NCBI GenBank assembly: GCA_902596985.1
Contig: CACJWR010000009.1
Location: forward strand, 1 to 57,557
DNA length: 57,557 nt
Direction: 5' to 3'
Source: an uncultured Alphaproteobacteria bacterium
GTDB taxonomy: Bacteria; Pseudomonadota; Alphaproteobacteria; Rhodobacterales; Rhodobacteraceae
Each line of letters begins with the position of its first letter. Position 1 is the first letter of the stretch. The notes below the pieces were generated by a model. That model saw nothing but the letters and a program-made list of their open reading frames with translations, was not told the DNA's origin and did no database searches. The position numbers and the translations under genes were made by a program. Shown here one piece after another: positions 24,990-34,330 of this stretch.

Positions 24990-26171
24990 ATGTTTTTAAA
25001 TCTTTTTGACGAAATGAAAAGCGCCAAAATCCCCGTTTCGCTTCGGGAATATTTGACGTTCTTGGAAGCATTGACTGCAGGTGTAGCAATTTTTGATGTA
25101 AATGATTTTTACTATTTAGCCCGCACCTCTCTTGTTAAGGACGAGAGACATATCGATAGATTTGATCAGATTTTTTCGTATGTATTTAAAGGGCTTGAGG
25201 CCATTGAAATGGAAGAGGTTTTCAAAAAAATTGAAATTCCAAATGAATGGATAAAAAAACTGGCTGAGAAGACTTTATCTAAGGAAGATATGGAAAAGAT
25301 AAACAGCTTAGGTAGCTTTGAAAAACTAATGGAAACATTGAAGAAGCGATTGGAGGAACAAAAAGATCGCCATCAGGGAGGAAACAAATGGATAGGTACA
25401 GCGGGCACATCACCCTTTGGGGCCTATGGTTATAATCCGGAAGGGATACGTATTGGACAACATGAAAGTAGGCATAAGCGTGCTGTTAAGGTCTGGGATA
25501 AAAGAGAGTTTAAGAATTTTGATAGTGATATAGAGCTCGGTACTCGAGGAATGAAAATAGCTCTTAAAAGACTAAGAAGATGGGCAAGAGATGGTGCAGA
25601 TGAAGAACTAGATCTAGAGAATACCATAAGCTCCTCGGCTAAAAGTGGTTTTATCGATGTCAGAACTCGACCTGAACGCAGAAATGCTATTAAAGTGATA
25701 ATATTTTTTGATGTTGGTGGATCAATGGACGCCTATATAAGACAGGTTGAAGAATTATTTTCGGCAGCTAGGACAGCATTTAAGCATCTTGAGTACTATT
25801 ACTTTCATAATTGTCTCTACGAAGGAGTGTGGAAAAACAATCATAGGCGGTGGACTGAACAAACGCCCACAACAGAAGTTATGAATACATATGGTAAGGA
25901 TTATCGATGTATCTTCGTTGGAGATGCATCAATGAGCCCTTATGAGATAGAATATCCAGGAGGAGCAAACGAACATTATAATGCTGAGTCAGGAAGAACA
26001 TGGCTCGAAAGAGCTATTACGAAATGGCCAAATTACTTATGGATAAACCCAACCAACAAAGAGCATTGGGAATACACACACTCAACTCATATTATAAAAG
26101 ACATATTTGAAGATAGAATGGTTCCTCTCACCCTTAACGGCCTGAAAGAAGGCATGAGACATCTTTCATAA
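24990..26171 (+). CDS. VWA-domain protein, CoxE-like
   Basis: 393 residues. The C-terminal half is a von Willebrand A domain whose metal site begins VIIFFDVGGSMDAYI (D241), with the DxGGS form rather than DxSxS, as in other COG3825-type proteins. The N-terminal half is helical (FDEMKSAKIPVSLREYLTFLEAL and a run of charged residues), typical of partners of MoxR ATPases. No signal peptide. AAAGG lies six bases before the ATG. It forms one unit with the MoxR ATPase and the small membrane protein; an M48 protease follows five bases later. Confidence 0.88.
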   Translation: MFLNLFDEMKSAKIPVSLREYLTFLEALTAGVAIFDVNDFYYLARTSLVKDERHIDRFDQIFSYVFKGLEAIEMEEVFKKIEIPNEWIKKLAEKTLSKEDMEKINSLGSFEKLMETLKKRLEEQKDRHQGGNKWIGTAGTSPFGAYGYNPEGIRIGQHESRHKRAVKVWDKREFKNFDSDIELGTRGMKIALKRLRRWARDGADEELDLENTISSSAKSGFIDVRTRPERRNAIKVIIFFDVGGSMDAYIRQVEELFSAARTAFKHLEYYYFHNCLYEGVWKNNHRRWTEQTPTTEVMNTYGKDYRCIFVGDASMSPYEIEYPGGANEHYNAESGRTWLERAITKWPNYLWINPTNKEHWEYTHSTHIIKDIFEDRMVPLTLNGLKEGMRHLS

Positions 26172-26176
26172 GCAAA

Positions 26177-26878
26177 ATGATTACAAAGATCCTCCCCATA
26201 GTTTTGTTAATATCTGTCCTTTACATAGGCACTATTTATTCATCTAGAAATTTAAGCAAGAAGCTTGAGAATAAATCGCGAATTTTCCATGATCCAGTGA
26301 TCGATAATTATTTAAAAACATTTCAATCAACACTTGATTTACACAATTTACAGGTTTTTGTTCTAAATGAGAAACAAATTAATGGTTTAGTGACACCCAA
26401 TGGTAATATCTATATTACACAGGGCTTCATTAACCAGTATAAGTTAGGCAAAGTTTCGGGCGCCGAATTGACCTCTGTTATTGCACATGAGCTAGGGCAC
26501 TTAGCCCTAGGACATACAAAAAAACGTCTGATCACTTTTTCGGCAATAAGCGCGATCTCCATGGTGATCTCAACTATACTCAGTAGATTAATACCCTACA
26601 TAGGAGCAATAATTGGGAGATACCTATCTCAAATCCTTATCTCTGGGCTTTCTAGAAAAGATGAATTTGAAGCGGACTCATACGCAGCTGCTCTACTAAT
26701 AAAATCTGGTATTGGTACCGCTCCACAAATTAGCCTACTGAAGAAATTAGAGCAATTAACGGGTATAGTTTCATCTAACATTACTTGGACACTAAGTCAT
26801 CCTTCTCCTGAGCAAAGAATAATAGCTATCCAGAACTTAGAGGATTCTTGGATGCCTGCAATTAAAGATCAAAATTAA
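26177..26878 (+). CDS. Membrane-anchored M48 family metalloprotease
   Basis: 233 residues. The zinc site is HELGH (H104, E105, H108) with the third ligand E165 in DEFEADSYAAALL. An N-terminal hydrophobic segment (about 4-20) may be a signal or anchor, and residues about 120-157 form hydrophobic stretches flanking the active site (FSAISAISMVISTILS, YIGAIIG). It resembles the short BepA/Oma1-like peptidases that act on misfolded envelope proteins. Five bases downstream of the VWA gene, so likely in that operon. Its 3' end overlaps the convergent soxG by 17 bases. Confidence 0.88.
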   Translation: MITKILPIVLLISVLYIGTIYSSRNLSKKLENKSRIFHDPVIDNYLKTFQSTLDLHNLQVFVLNEKQINGLVTPNGNIYITQGFINQYKLGKVSGAELTSVIAHELGHLALGHTKKRLITFSAISAISMVISTILSRLIPYIGAIIGRYLSQILISGLSRKDEFEADSYAAALLIKSGIGTAPQISLLKKLEQLTGIVSSNITWTLSHPSPEQRIIAIQNLEDSWMPAIKDQN

Positions 26879-27410
26879 TTTCTGTTCCGCGCTTGTTACA
26901 CACTTCGAACCACTCAATCATATAATCTTTATGAGAACTTAGAACCGAAACAAGTATTTCATCTAGCGATTTAAATAAAATATTAATTTGTATTTCACCT
27001 AATCTTGTTCTCCGAAAATTACTTTTGAATATTTTTGATTCATCTAAGTCTAAAGGGACCCCTTTTCGCAATATATCTAATGCTCTATTACCTTTTATTA
27101 AAAACCAAACTCTTAGATCCGTCGTGTTTTCAGCAACCCCTGTTGTTAAGTTCATTTGCTTTTGAAATTCTTTAAACCATGTATCGTTTTCTTTTTTTTG
27201 AATTAATAAGAGATACTCGTCGTTTGAAACCCAGCAAAGCGTTAAGCCATTCCTCTCTGTGGCATTTTGAATTGATGGAAGTTTTAACTCAATATATTTT
27301 TTTATAACATTAAGGCTTTTTTTATCCCTATGATCTACCCGTATATTAAAGGATTTTATTGATCCAATTAAATAAACGTCTACAAACGTATCGCCTTTTA
27401 TTTTATCCAT
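26862..27410 (-). CDS. soxG: Sarcosine oxidase gamma subunit
   Basis: 182 residues from the ATG at 27410 (overlapping the soxA stop by eight bases, AAAGGG about ten bases upstream); an in-frame ATG at 27434 would overlap by 32 bases. Low-similarity subunit, recognised by GLTLCWVSNDEYLLL-type segments and by its place after soxA. In heterotetrameric sarcosine oxidase the gamma chain stabilises the complex and has a fold related to the folate domain of alpha. Last gene of the soxB-D-A-G operon. Confidence 0.85.
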   Translation of the reverse strand: MDKIKGDTFVDVYLIGSIKSFNIRVDHRDKKSLNVIKKYIELKLPSIQNATERNGLTLCWVSNDEYLLLIQKKENDTWFKEFQKQMNLTTGVAENTTDLRVWFLIKGNRALDILRKGVPLDLDESKIFKSNFRRTRLGEIQINILFKSLDEILVSVLSSHKDYMIEWFEVCNKRGTEINFDL

Positions 27411-30390
27411 CTTGTTTGGTACCCTTTGGGTCATAGAAATTAGGATCTACAATCTTTGCAAAGATAGACTCTTTTGACGAAATCTCAAACTCTAAGGTTG
27501 ATCCTTTTCTAGACCTACCATTCTCTATTAATCCAAGTGCTATCGCTCTTTTTAAGGTGGGCGAGAAGTAAGTAGAAGTCACGTGTCCAATAGCTTTACC
27601 ATCTTCTATGGCGTGACATCCATCCGGGAGAACTTTGTCTTTATCAAGGGTCAGTATGCCCACTAGCTGCTTTCTAATACTAGAATTTAAATGTGGCAGA
27701 CTAAATGCTTTTTTTCCTATAAAGTCTTTTTTCTTTTTCGAAACTATCCACTCCATTCCCAAGTCGTGTGGAGTAACAGTGCCGTCTGTTTCATCTCCGA
27801 CGACTATGAATCCCTTCTCAGCCCTTAAAATATGAAGTGCCTCAGTTCCGTATGGTTGTACTTTGTATTTCTTCCCCACCTTAATAAGCTTGTTCCATAG
27901 CTCATCAGCTTGATTGGCATTAACTGCTAATTCGTAAGATAGTTCACCTGAAAAGGATATTCTGTAAATCCTTACCCATATGTCGTCAATATTAGTTTCT
28001 GTAAAATGCATAAAAGGGAGTTTTTCTGCGGATAAATCAATCGACTTGAAGGTTTGTAAAAGCTCCCTAGCATTTGGTCCAGCAACTGTTATTTGTGAAT
28101 ATTGTTCAGTTAAATTGACTATAAATACCTTTAAGTGATGCCACTCCGTCTGAAGCCATTCCTCTAACCAGGCATAGACCCTATCTGCACCACCAGATGT
28201 TGTATGACATAAAAATGATTGATCATTGAGACGTGCTACCACACCATCATCAAAAACAAAACCTGCCTCATTACACATTAGACCATATCGGCATTTTCCA
28301 GCTTTTAGAGTTGACATCATATTTGTATAAATTAAATCTAAGAATTGACCAGCATCAGGTCCTTTGACCAAAATTTTACCAAGTGTTGATGAGTCAAGGA
28401 GACCAACATTTTTTCTAACGCTTAAAACTTCGCGACTTAGTGTTTCTTCCAACTCTTCAATACCTTTGGGATATGCGTATGCTCTTCTCCAATCTGCTAC
28501 GGGTTCCCATATTGCATTGTTTGCCAAATTCCATTTATCAATAGGAGTTTTTCTCACAGGCTTAAACAGCTTTTTTGCATACTGGCCAGCAATTAATCCG
28601 AGTGGAATTGGCTTATATGGCGGTCTAAAAGTTGTGTGCCCAATCTTATCAACAGGTTTTCCTAAGCTTTGTGATAATACGTGAATGCCATTAATGTTTG
28701 ATGTCTTACCTTGATCAGTTGCCATTCCAAGGGTGGTGTATCTTTTTGCATGTTCTACATTCTCAAACCCCTCTTGAACAGCAAGTTGCAAATCACTAAC
28801 CTTCACATCATTTTGAAAATCAATATACATCTTTTTTTGTTTGTCTTTTGACGCCCCATGAGGCAATGCGAAGACTGGTTTTATCTTTTTTTCTGGCTCT
28901 CTAGAAAATACGTTCGTCTCAATGTATCGTTTTGACTTAATCTTTAGGCGCGAGGCCAATTGATTGATTTTGCGTGGGACTTGGTCTTGGATATCGTAAT
29001 TACTAAAGACGCCTGCACAAGCACCAAGAGCTAGCATATTGGTTTCACCTTCCCTACCTGTTGGCGTGTTTTCAGGATCAGGTTTATAAAACCCACATTC
29101 ACCATCCCATAGAAGTTTTCCTCCACAATGTGACCAAAGATTTACATTTGGCGTCCATCCACCAGACACCGCTATTGCATTACAGGGGACCAATTCTTCA
29201 ATTGTACCTTCACCATTTACAGAACAAATACCTATTGCGGACACTTTTCTTTTACCCTCTACCTTACCTATGCATTTCCCAAATAGTATTCTAATACCTA
29301 AATCCTCAGCCTCCTTAATGATTGGGTTATCGGATGACGCTCTTGCGTCTAGCACCACCGGTATATCGATGCCTCTGTGTTTGAGTTCAATCACAGTTTT
29401 ATACGCATAGTCATTATTGGTTATAAGTACTAACCGGTCACCTAATAAAACACCATATTTTTGCAAGTAATCGCGAACTGAAGCAGCCAACATTATCCCA
29501 GGCAAATCGTTATCTGGAAATACTATTGGTCTTTCAATAGCTCCAGTGCAAAGAATCATTGTTTTTGCTCGAATTTTCCATAATGCTTTTTTGATAGCTG
29601 TATTGCTATGTTGATTTTCTTCATAAGCCAATACAAACCCGTGGTCGAAAATACCAGTGACAGTGGTATTTAATTTAACAGAGATATCCTTGGACTTTTT
29701 CAAAATTCCTATACTATTTTTATGAAACTTCTTGTATAAGTCTTTCTCCTCTATTTTAGAATCCTCTAGGTACCTTCCACCAAGCAAACAATCTTTCTCA
29801 CAAAGCATTATTGAAAGGCCTCTGTCTCTAAGTGCTTTTGCAGCCGTTAAACCTGCCAATCCACCTCCGATTATTAGTACATCTGTATGGTGATAAATAT
29901 GTTCATAATGCTCTTCATCATAGTCTCTTGGTGCATTTCCTAAACCGGATGCTCTTCTAATCATTGGCTCAAAGAGATACTTCCATGCTGCTCTTGGCCA
30001 CATAAAAGTTTTATAGTAAAATCCTGCAGCAAAGAACCTAGAGAATACATTATTAATTGAAAGAAAATCAAATTTTAACGTCGGCCAGTGATTCTGCGAA
30101 GCAACATTCATATTTTGTCTTAGTTTTACCTCCGTGGCTCTGATATTTGGTTCGAAAAAAGGCCCTTCTCCTATTCCCATAAGGGCGTTTGGTTCTTCTT
30201 CACCCGCCGAGAAAATACCTCGTGGCCGATGGTACTTAAAGGATCTTGCCACGAACATTTCATTATTGGCTAGCAGAGCAGATGCTACAGTGTCACCATA
30301 AAAACCTTTAAGATTTTTTCCATTAAATCGGAAATCAACCGTTTTTTCTCTGTTTATCCGAGAACCTTCCTGTGGCAGTCTAGAACTCAT
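27403..30390 (-). CDS. soxA: Sarcosine oxidase alpha subunit
   Basis: 995 residues, full length. N-terminus: a ferredoxin-like fold (RFNGKNLKGFYGDTVASALL); middle: a dinucleotide-binding unit (VLIIGGGLAGLTAAKALRDRG, about 170-190) for NAD; C-terminal about 400 residues: an aminomethyltransferase (GcvT-like) domain with GPDAGQFLDLIYTN and GTEALHILRAEKGFI that binds tetrahydrofolate. The enzyme oxidises sarcosine to glycine, passing the methyl carbon to folate as 5,10-methylene-THF. The ATG at 30390 overlaps the soxD stop (ATGA); a TTG three codons upstream is less likely. Confidence 0.95.
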   Translation of the reverse strand: MSSRLPQEGSRINREKTVDFRFNGKNLKGFYGDTVASALLANNEMFVARSFKYHRPRGIFSAGEEEPNALMGIGEGPFFEPNIRATEVKLRQNMNVASQNHWPTLKFDFLSINNVFSRFFAAGFYYKTFMWPRAAWKYLFEPMIRRASGLGNAPRDYDEEHYEHIYHHTDVLIIGGGLAGLTAAKALRDRGLSIMLCEKDCLLGGRYLEDSKIEEKDLYKKFHKNSIGILKKSKDISVKLNTTVTGIFDHGFVLAYEENQHSNTAIKKALWKIRAKTMILCTGAIERPIVFPDNDLPGIMLAASVRDYLQKYGVLLGDRLVLITNNDYAYKTVIELKHRGIDIPVVLDARASSDNPIIKEAEDLGIRILFGKCIGKVEGKRKVSAIGICSVNGEGTIEELVPCNAIAVSGGWTPNVNLWSHCGGKLLWDGECGFYKPDPENTPTGREGETNMLALGACAGVFSNYDIQDQVPRKINQLASRLKIKSKRYIETNVFSREPEKKIKPVFALPHGASKDKQKKMYIDFQNDVKVSDLQLAVQEGFENVEHAKRYTTLGMATDQGKTSNINGIHVLSQSLGKPVDKIGHTTFRPPYKPIPLGLIAGQYAKKLFKPVRKTPIDKWNLANNAIWEPVADWRRAYAYPKGIEELEETLSREVLSVRKNVGLLDSSTLGKILVKGPDAGQFLDLIYTNMMSTLKAGKCRYGLMCNEAGFVFDDGVVARLNDQSFLCHTTSGGADRVYAWLEEWLQTEWHHLKVFIVNLTEQYSQITVAGPNARELLQTFKSIDLSAEKLPFMHFTETNIDDIWVRIYRISFSGELSYELAVNANQADELWNKLIKVGKKYKVQPYGTEALHILRAEKGFIVVGDETDGTVTPHDLGMEWIVSKKKKDFIGKKAFSLPHLNSSIRKQLVGILTLDKDKVLPDGCHAIEDGKAIGHVTSTYFSPTLKRAIALGLIENGRSRKGSTLEFEISSKESIFAKIVDPNFYDPKGTKQDG

Positions 30391-30713
30391 TTTACCCAAC
30401 CCTTGAAATCGACTCTTGAACGCCGAATGGTTGCTAAAATAGATTTAGGTGGTTGCACCTCTTTGGCTGAATACGAGCCAAATACTTGATTGGTAAGGGT
30501 ACATCTAGCTGTATGGAACCATTTTCCGCAACCATAAACATGCCTCCACCGCTCAAAAATAATACCTTTATCATTTTTTCTTTCGTATAGATATTCATAG
30601 AAATCTTTATCGCTTGAAGCGTGATCTCTTCTTATCAAGTGGGCTTGACCGCCACAACTCAACTCTGTTTCATCACAATATCTTTGGCAAATAGGGCAAA
30701 ATAAATTTAACAT
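30387..30713 (-). CDS. soxD: Sarcosine oxidase delta subunit
   Basis: 108 residues. The zinc ligands expected from the known structure are present: C6 and C9 in FCPICQ, H58 in WRHVYG and C62. GGQAHLIRR and GCGKWFHTARCT are family motifs. The delta chain is a small zinc-binding structural subunit. It overlaps soxA by four bases and follows soxB by nine. Confidence 0.94.
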   Translation of the reverse strand: MLNLFCPICQRYCDETELSCGGQAHLIRRDHASSDKDFYEYLYERKNDKGIIFERWRHVYGCGKWFHTARCTLTNQVFGSYSAKEVQPPKSILATIRRSRVDFKGWVK

Positions 30714-30722
30714 TACTCTCCT

Positions 30723-31970
30723 TTAATGAGCTACTGCTGCCGCAGCGCTCTCATCTATTAGTCTTCCTTCTGAAAACCTATCTATTGAAAATGGAGATGC
30801 CAACTTCCCCGGTTGCTCATTATAAATCATTTCTGCCGTAGCCCAACCTGAACCTGGGATAGCTTTAAACCCCCCAGTTCCCCATCCACAATTTATATAC
30901 AAACCATCAACAGGAGTTTTAGAAATTATCGGAGATCTATCGCCTGTCATATCTACTATTCCCCCCCATTGTCGCAGTTGTCGTAAACGACTTATAACCG
31001 GAAAAGTCTCGACCAAAGCACGCACTGTTTCTTCAATATGGAGAAAGCTTCCTCTTTGACTATAGTTATTATATCCATCAGCTCCACCACCTATGACGAG
31101 CTCGCCTTTGTCAGACTGACTTAAATATCCATGTACCGTATTAGCCATAACAACACAATCTATGATGGGCTTTATTGGCTCCGACACCAATGCTTGGAGA
31201 GCCACTGACTCAATCGGCAATCTAAATCCCGCCAAGTCGGCCAGGACACTTGAGTGACCTGCCGCAACAAAACAAACTTTTTTTGCTTTTATGTTTCCTT
31301 TGGTAGTTTCCACTCCCACGATTTTCTCTCTTTTCTTTTTTACTCCAATAACCTCACACTGCTCTATAATGTCGATGCCAAAGTCAGAGCACTTTCTAGC
31401 ATATCCCCAAGCCACGGCGTCATGGCGTGCTGTTCCGCCCCTGGGCTGCCAGAGTGCCCCTAGCACTGGGAATCTTGGCCCATTGATATTAATAATTGGC
31501 ACTATTTCTTTTACCTCCTCTGGAGCAACCATTTTGGTATCTACTCCATTAATTCTATTTGCATGCGATGTTCTCTTCATCGCTCTCAATTCATGCTCTG
31601 TCTGGCACAACATTAGAACGCCTCTAGGGCTAAACATAATGTTATAATTGAGATCTTGTGAAAGCGTCTCATATAGAGATCGAGATTTTTCATAAATACC
31701 GATGGAGCTTTCTTGCAAATAGTTGGAACGGATTATAGTAGTATTACGCCCCGTATTTCCACCACCAATCCAACCTTTTTCTATCACAGCTATATCCGTT
31801 ATATTGAAATTCTTAGCCAAATAATAAGCCGTTGCGAGACCATGGCCTCCACCACCCACGATTATTATCTGATATTCCTTCCTAGGCTGTCGTTTTGTCC
31901 AAGCCTTTTCCCAGCCCAGATTATCTCTAAAGGCTTCGGTAAAGATGGAAGAAAGAGAGTATCTTTTCAA
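30723..31970 (-). CDS. soxB: Sarcosine oxidase beta subunit
   Basis: 415 residues. FAD-binding GxGxxG-type motif IIIVGGGGHGLATAYYLA (about 35-52); H183 in GGTARHDAVAWGYA is at the position of the covalent FMN histidine of the heterotetrameric enzyme. WGGIVDMTGDRSP is also conserved. The beta chain carries the FAD active site where sarcosine is oxidised. It is the first gene of the operon and starts with a TTG at 31970, supported by AGGGGAAA six bases upstream. purU, glyA or dimethylglycine genes, common neighbours, are absent here. Confidence 0.96.
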   Translation of the reverse strand: MKRYSLSSIFTEAFRDNLGWEKAWTKRQPRKEYQIIIVGGGGHGLATAYYLAKNFNITDIAVIEKGWIGGGNTGRNTTIIRSNYLQESSIGIYEKSRSLYETLSQDLNYNIMFSPRGVLMLCQTEHELRAMKRTSHANRINGVDTKMVAPEEVKEIVPIININGPRFPVLGALWQPRGGTARHDAVAWGYARKCSDFGIDIIEQCEVIGVKKKREKIVGVETTKGNIKAKKVCFVAAGHSSVLADLAGFRLPIESVALQALVSEPIKPIIDCVVMANTVHGYLSQSDKGELVIGGGADGYNNYSQRGSFLHIEETVRALVETFPVISRLRQLRQWGGIVDMTGDRSPIISKTPVDGLYINCGWGTGGFKAIPGSGWATAEMIYNEQPGKLASPFSIDRFSEGRLIDESAAAAVAH

Positions 31971-31976
31971 ATTTTG

Positions 31977-31984
31977 TTTCCCCT
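31977..31984 (-). promoter_or_regulatory. Ribosome binding site fixing the TTG start of soxB
   Basis: AGGGGAAA on the minus strand, six bases before the TTG at 31970. The remaining 98-base divergent gap to ccmI is AT-rich; I recognise no glycine riboswitch fold or clear operator in it. Confidence 0.6.
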
Positions 31985-32068
31985 AAATAACCCTTGTTTG
32001 GCTAGTACAAAAAATATATACCAAAGACTACGTTTTTCTCAGAACGACGCCCTGGACAAGAAATAGAT

Positions 32069-32809
32069 ATGTACTTTTCAATTCTACTATTTGTTATAAT
32101 CCTTACAAGCTTGTTTTTATCCTTTAGATACTTTATTTCTATATCGCACGTAGCTAATAAAAATCAAAAAAATCTATCTTCTTCGGAAAAATTAATTAAT
32201 AAACGCTACGTATTTTCCATGCTAAGTTTTATTTTTCTTACTTTTTTACTTTATTCTGGTTTAGGAAGACCTGATCTACTTCAACCTCAATTACAGCAAA
32301 AAAAATTAGAACTTCCGTATATGCAAAGCCTTCAGGTTAAAAAGGATGCGGATGGTAATGCGGAACTGCTTTTATTATATAAAAAACTAAAGATTACGCT
32401 GGCAACAAGACCAAACGACATCCCGGGTTACAGTTTATTGGTAAAAACCTGCCTAAGTTTGAATAAATTTTCAGAAGCACGCATAGCACAAGAAAAAGTA
32501 CTATCTTTAAAAAGTAAGTCCTCAAATTTAGATGATTATATCCTCTTATTGGATACATATATTATTGCAGCTGGGGGAAGATTCTCAATAGAGGCGTCAA
32601 AAATTTTAAATAGAATGAAAAATGAATATGCTTTGAATGAAAATATTCACTTTTTCATAGCCTTGGAGCACATAGAGCGGAAAGAGTATCAGTCTGCTAT
32701 AAGCGTTTATAAAAAACTTAAAAATAAAAATACCCTTAAAAAAGAAAAGTTAATATTATTAAAGAACAAACTTGAAAACTTGGGCATCTTAATTGCGCAA
32801 AAAAAATAG
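32069..32809 (+). CDS. ccmI: c-type cytochrome biogenesis protein CcmI-like
   Basis: 246 residues. Two N-terminal membrane helices (about 3-22 and 49-65) bracket a short basic loop; the second ends LLYSGLGRPDL, resembling the Y..LG.P.L signature of CcmI. The rest is a helical TPR-like region (KLKITLATRPNDIPGYSLLVKTCLSL) that would hold apocytochrome c for haem attachment. It lies divergent from soxB and one base upstream of ruvX, an order I recall from Rhodobacteraceae. Sequence similarity is modest, so the symbol is a family-level call. Confidence 0.75.
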   Translation: MYFSILLFVIILTSLFLSFRYFISISHVANKNQKNLSSSEKLINKRYVFSMLSFIFLTFLLYSGLGRPDLLQPQLQQKKLELPYMQSLQVKKDADGNAELLLLYKKLKITLATRPNDIPGYSLLVKTCLSLNKFSEARIAQEKVLSLKSKSSNLDDYILLLDTYIIAAGGRFSIEASKILNRMKNEYALNENIHFFIALEHIERKEYQSAISVYKKLKNKNTLKKEKLILLKNKLENLGILIAQKK

Positions 32810-32810
32810 A

Positions 32811-33278
32811 ATGATTAGGGAAAATTTAAACGAATTTTTTAATGACACAAAAAGAGTTGGCCCTTTTCTAGGCATTGACTTAGGAGAAAAAAGGGTAGGC
32901 CTGTCTATATCAGATAGAACCCAAAGTATAGCGTCAAACTATGCTACTCTTAAAAAGAAAAAATTTTCCGTTTTTTCTTTAGACCTTAAGTCAATTATTG
33001 ATAAAGAAATAGTTTGCGGAATAGTAATTGGGTTGCCTTTAAATATGGACGGATCAGAGGGGCCAAAATGTCAGTCTGCCCGTGATTTTGCTAAAAATTT
33101 TTCTAACCTTGTCGACCTTCCCATAACATTTTGGGATGAAAGACTAACGACGGTTGCTGCGGAAAGATCTCTTTTGTCTGCCGATTTATCACGAAAAAAA
33201 AGACGGCAAGTGATTGATTCAGTTGCAGCTGTTTTGATTTTACAAAATTTACTAGATCGTTTAAAAAACATGGAGTAA
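32811..33278 (+). CDS. ruvX: Holliday junction resolvase-like / 16S rRNA maturation nuclease YqgF
   Basis: 155 residues from the ATG at 32811, one base after the ccmI stop; an in-frame TTG at 32793 would overlap ccmI. RNase H-like motifs are in order: GIDLGEKRVGLSISD (first acidic residue), IVIGLPLNMDGSEGP, and FWDERLTTVAAER. YqgF proteins process the 16S rRNA 5' end and were once proposed as resolvases. A terminal D (VIDSVAAVLILQ) completes the site. No terminator separates it from convergent dusA 53 bases away. Confidence 0.92.
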   Translation: MIRENLNEFFNDTKRVGPFLGIDLGEKRVGLSISDRTQSIASNYATLKKKKFSVFSLDLKSIIDKEIVCGIVIGLPLNMDGSEGPKCQSARDFAKNFSNLVDLPITFWDERLTTVAAERSLLSADLSRKKRRQVIDSVAAVLILQNLLDRLKNME

Positions 33279-33331
33279 AAAACGCATGAAAACTAACGTT
33301 ATCTGATTGAAAATAAAAATGGCCTGCTACA

Positions 33332-34330
33332 TTAACAATAGATAGGAACCAACTTAGAAAGCCTATCTAACTTTTCCGAATCTGTTGTTTCATTGCAGAA
33401 TAAAACACGTTTGAACTCCTTTGAGTTCGCTTGGCCCTTAAATGCGCCCTTCAAATGTTTTAAAATTCCTTTTATCGCTGTCCCTTCAGCCTTCTCTCGA
33501 TTACAATACTCAATCATATTCCTAATGACGTCTTTCATACTTCTGACCTTTTCCTTTCGATCGAAAATTTCGTTGTCGACATTCAATAATATTGATGGAT
33601 TTTGATACGCTTCTCTACCAATCATTACACCTGCAACTCGATGTTTCACACAAGATTTCATCTCTTTTAATTCAGTTAACCCTCCATTTAAAATGATATC
33701 AAGTCCTGGAAAATTTTTTTGCATTTCATAAACTAAAGGATACTGGAGCGCAGGAATTGTTCTATTGTCTTTCGGGGACAGACCTTGAAGTAGCGCTTTC
33801 CTGGCGTGTATGATAAACACGCTACAACCTGAGTTTGCCACCTTTGTTATAAATTCAGGTAGTACTTCATCAGGCTTTTGATCATCTACTCCAATTCTCG
33901 ACTTTACGGTTACTGGAATTTTACCTGCAGAGCATTTCATTGCTTCTACACAAGATCTAACTAAATCAATTTTTTTCATGAGTGCTGCTCCGAAGTTTCC
34001 AGATTTTACTCTAGATGAGGGGCATCCAACATTTAGGTTAATCTCATCATATCCAAAGTCCACGGCTATCTTAGTGGCTTCGGACAAAAGCTTTGGATCA
34101 TTTCCTCCTAGTTGTAGAGCGACAGGATGTTCAATAGGATTAAACTTCAAAAGCCTTTCTCTTTCACCAAAAATAATTGCTCTATCGACAATCATTTCAC
34201 TATATAACAGAGCGTGTTGCGACAATTGTCTGTGGAAGTATCTACAGTGCCTATCAGTGCAATCCATCATAGGGGCAACGCTTAGCAGTCTATTTAAGCT
34301 ATCCAACCAACTTCTCTTCACTGCTAGCAA
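33332..34330 (-). CDS. dusA: tRNA-dihydrouridine synthase A
   Basis: Family motifs for an FMN-dependent TIM-barrel Dus: LLSVAPMMDCTDRHCR near the start, VALQLGGNDP, NLNVGCPSSRV with the catalytic cysteine, IPVTVKSRIGVDD, LNGGLTEL and GVMIGREAYQNPS. The DCTDRHCRYFHRQLS form points to DusA, which reduces U20/U20a of tRNA. No ATG precedes the conserved core: candidates are TTG 34330, GTG 34321 and TTG 34306; the last has GAAGAG seven bases upstream and nearly clears the neighbouring stop at 34299, so the true start may be there. Confidence 0.92.
   Translation of the reverse strand: MLAVKRSWLDSLNRLLSVAPMMDCTDRHCRYFHRQLSQHALLYSEMIVDRAIIFGERERLLKFNPIEHPVALQLGGNDPKLLSEATKIAVDFGYDEINLNVGCPSSRVKSGNFGAALMKKIDLVRSCVEAMKCSAGKIPVTVKSRIGVDDQKPDEVLPEFITKVANSGCSVFIIHARKALLQGLSPKDNRTIPALQYPLVYEMQKNFPGLDIILNGGLTELKEMKSCVKHRVAGVMIGREAYQNPSILLNVDNEIFDRKEKVRSMKDVIRNMIEYCNREKAEGTAIKGILKHLKGAFKGQANSKEFKRVLFCNETTDSEKLDRLSKLVPIYC

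Noticed and set aside
23971-26878. MoxR/VWA/M48 cluster as a defence island
   Set aside because: Composition and neighbours are housekeeping, no nuclease or sensor gene is present, and MoxR/VWA pairs are common core genes in the group.
31713-32066. Plus-strand frame of 117 codons ending just before ccmI
   Set aside because: Antisense to the conserved N-terminus of soxB; composition looks like a shadow and it has no ribosome site.
31971-32068. Glycine riboswitch before the sarcosine oxidase operon
   Set aside because: The leader is too short and lacks the conserved GG...GGAGA-type core.
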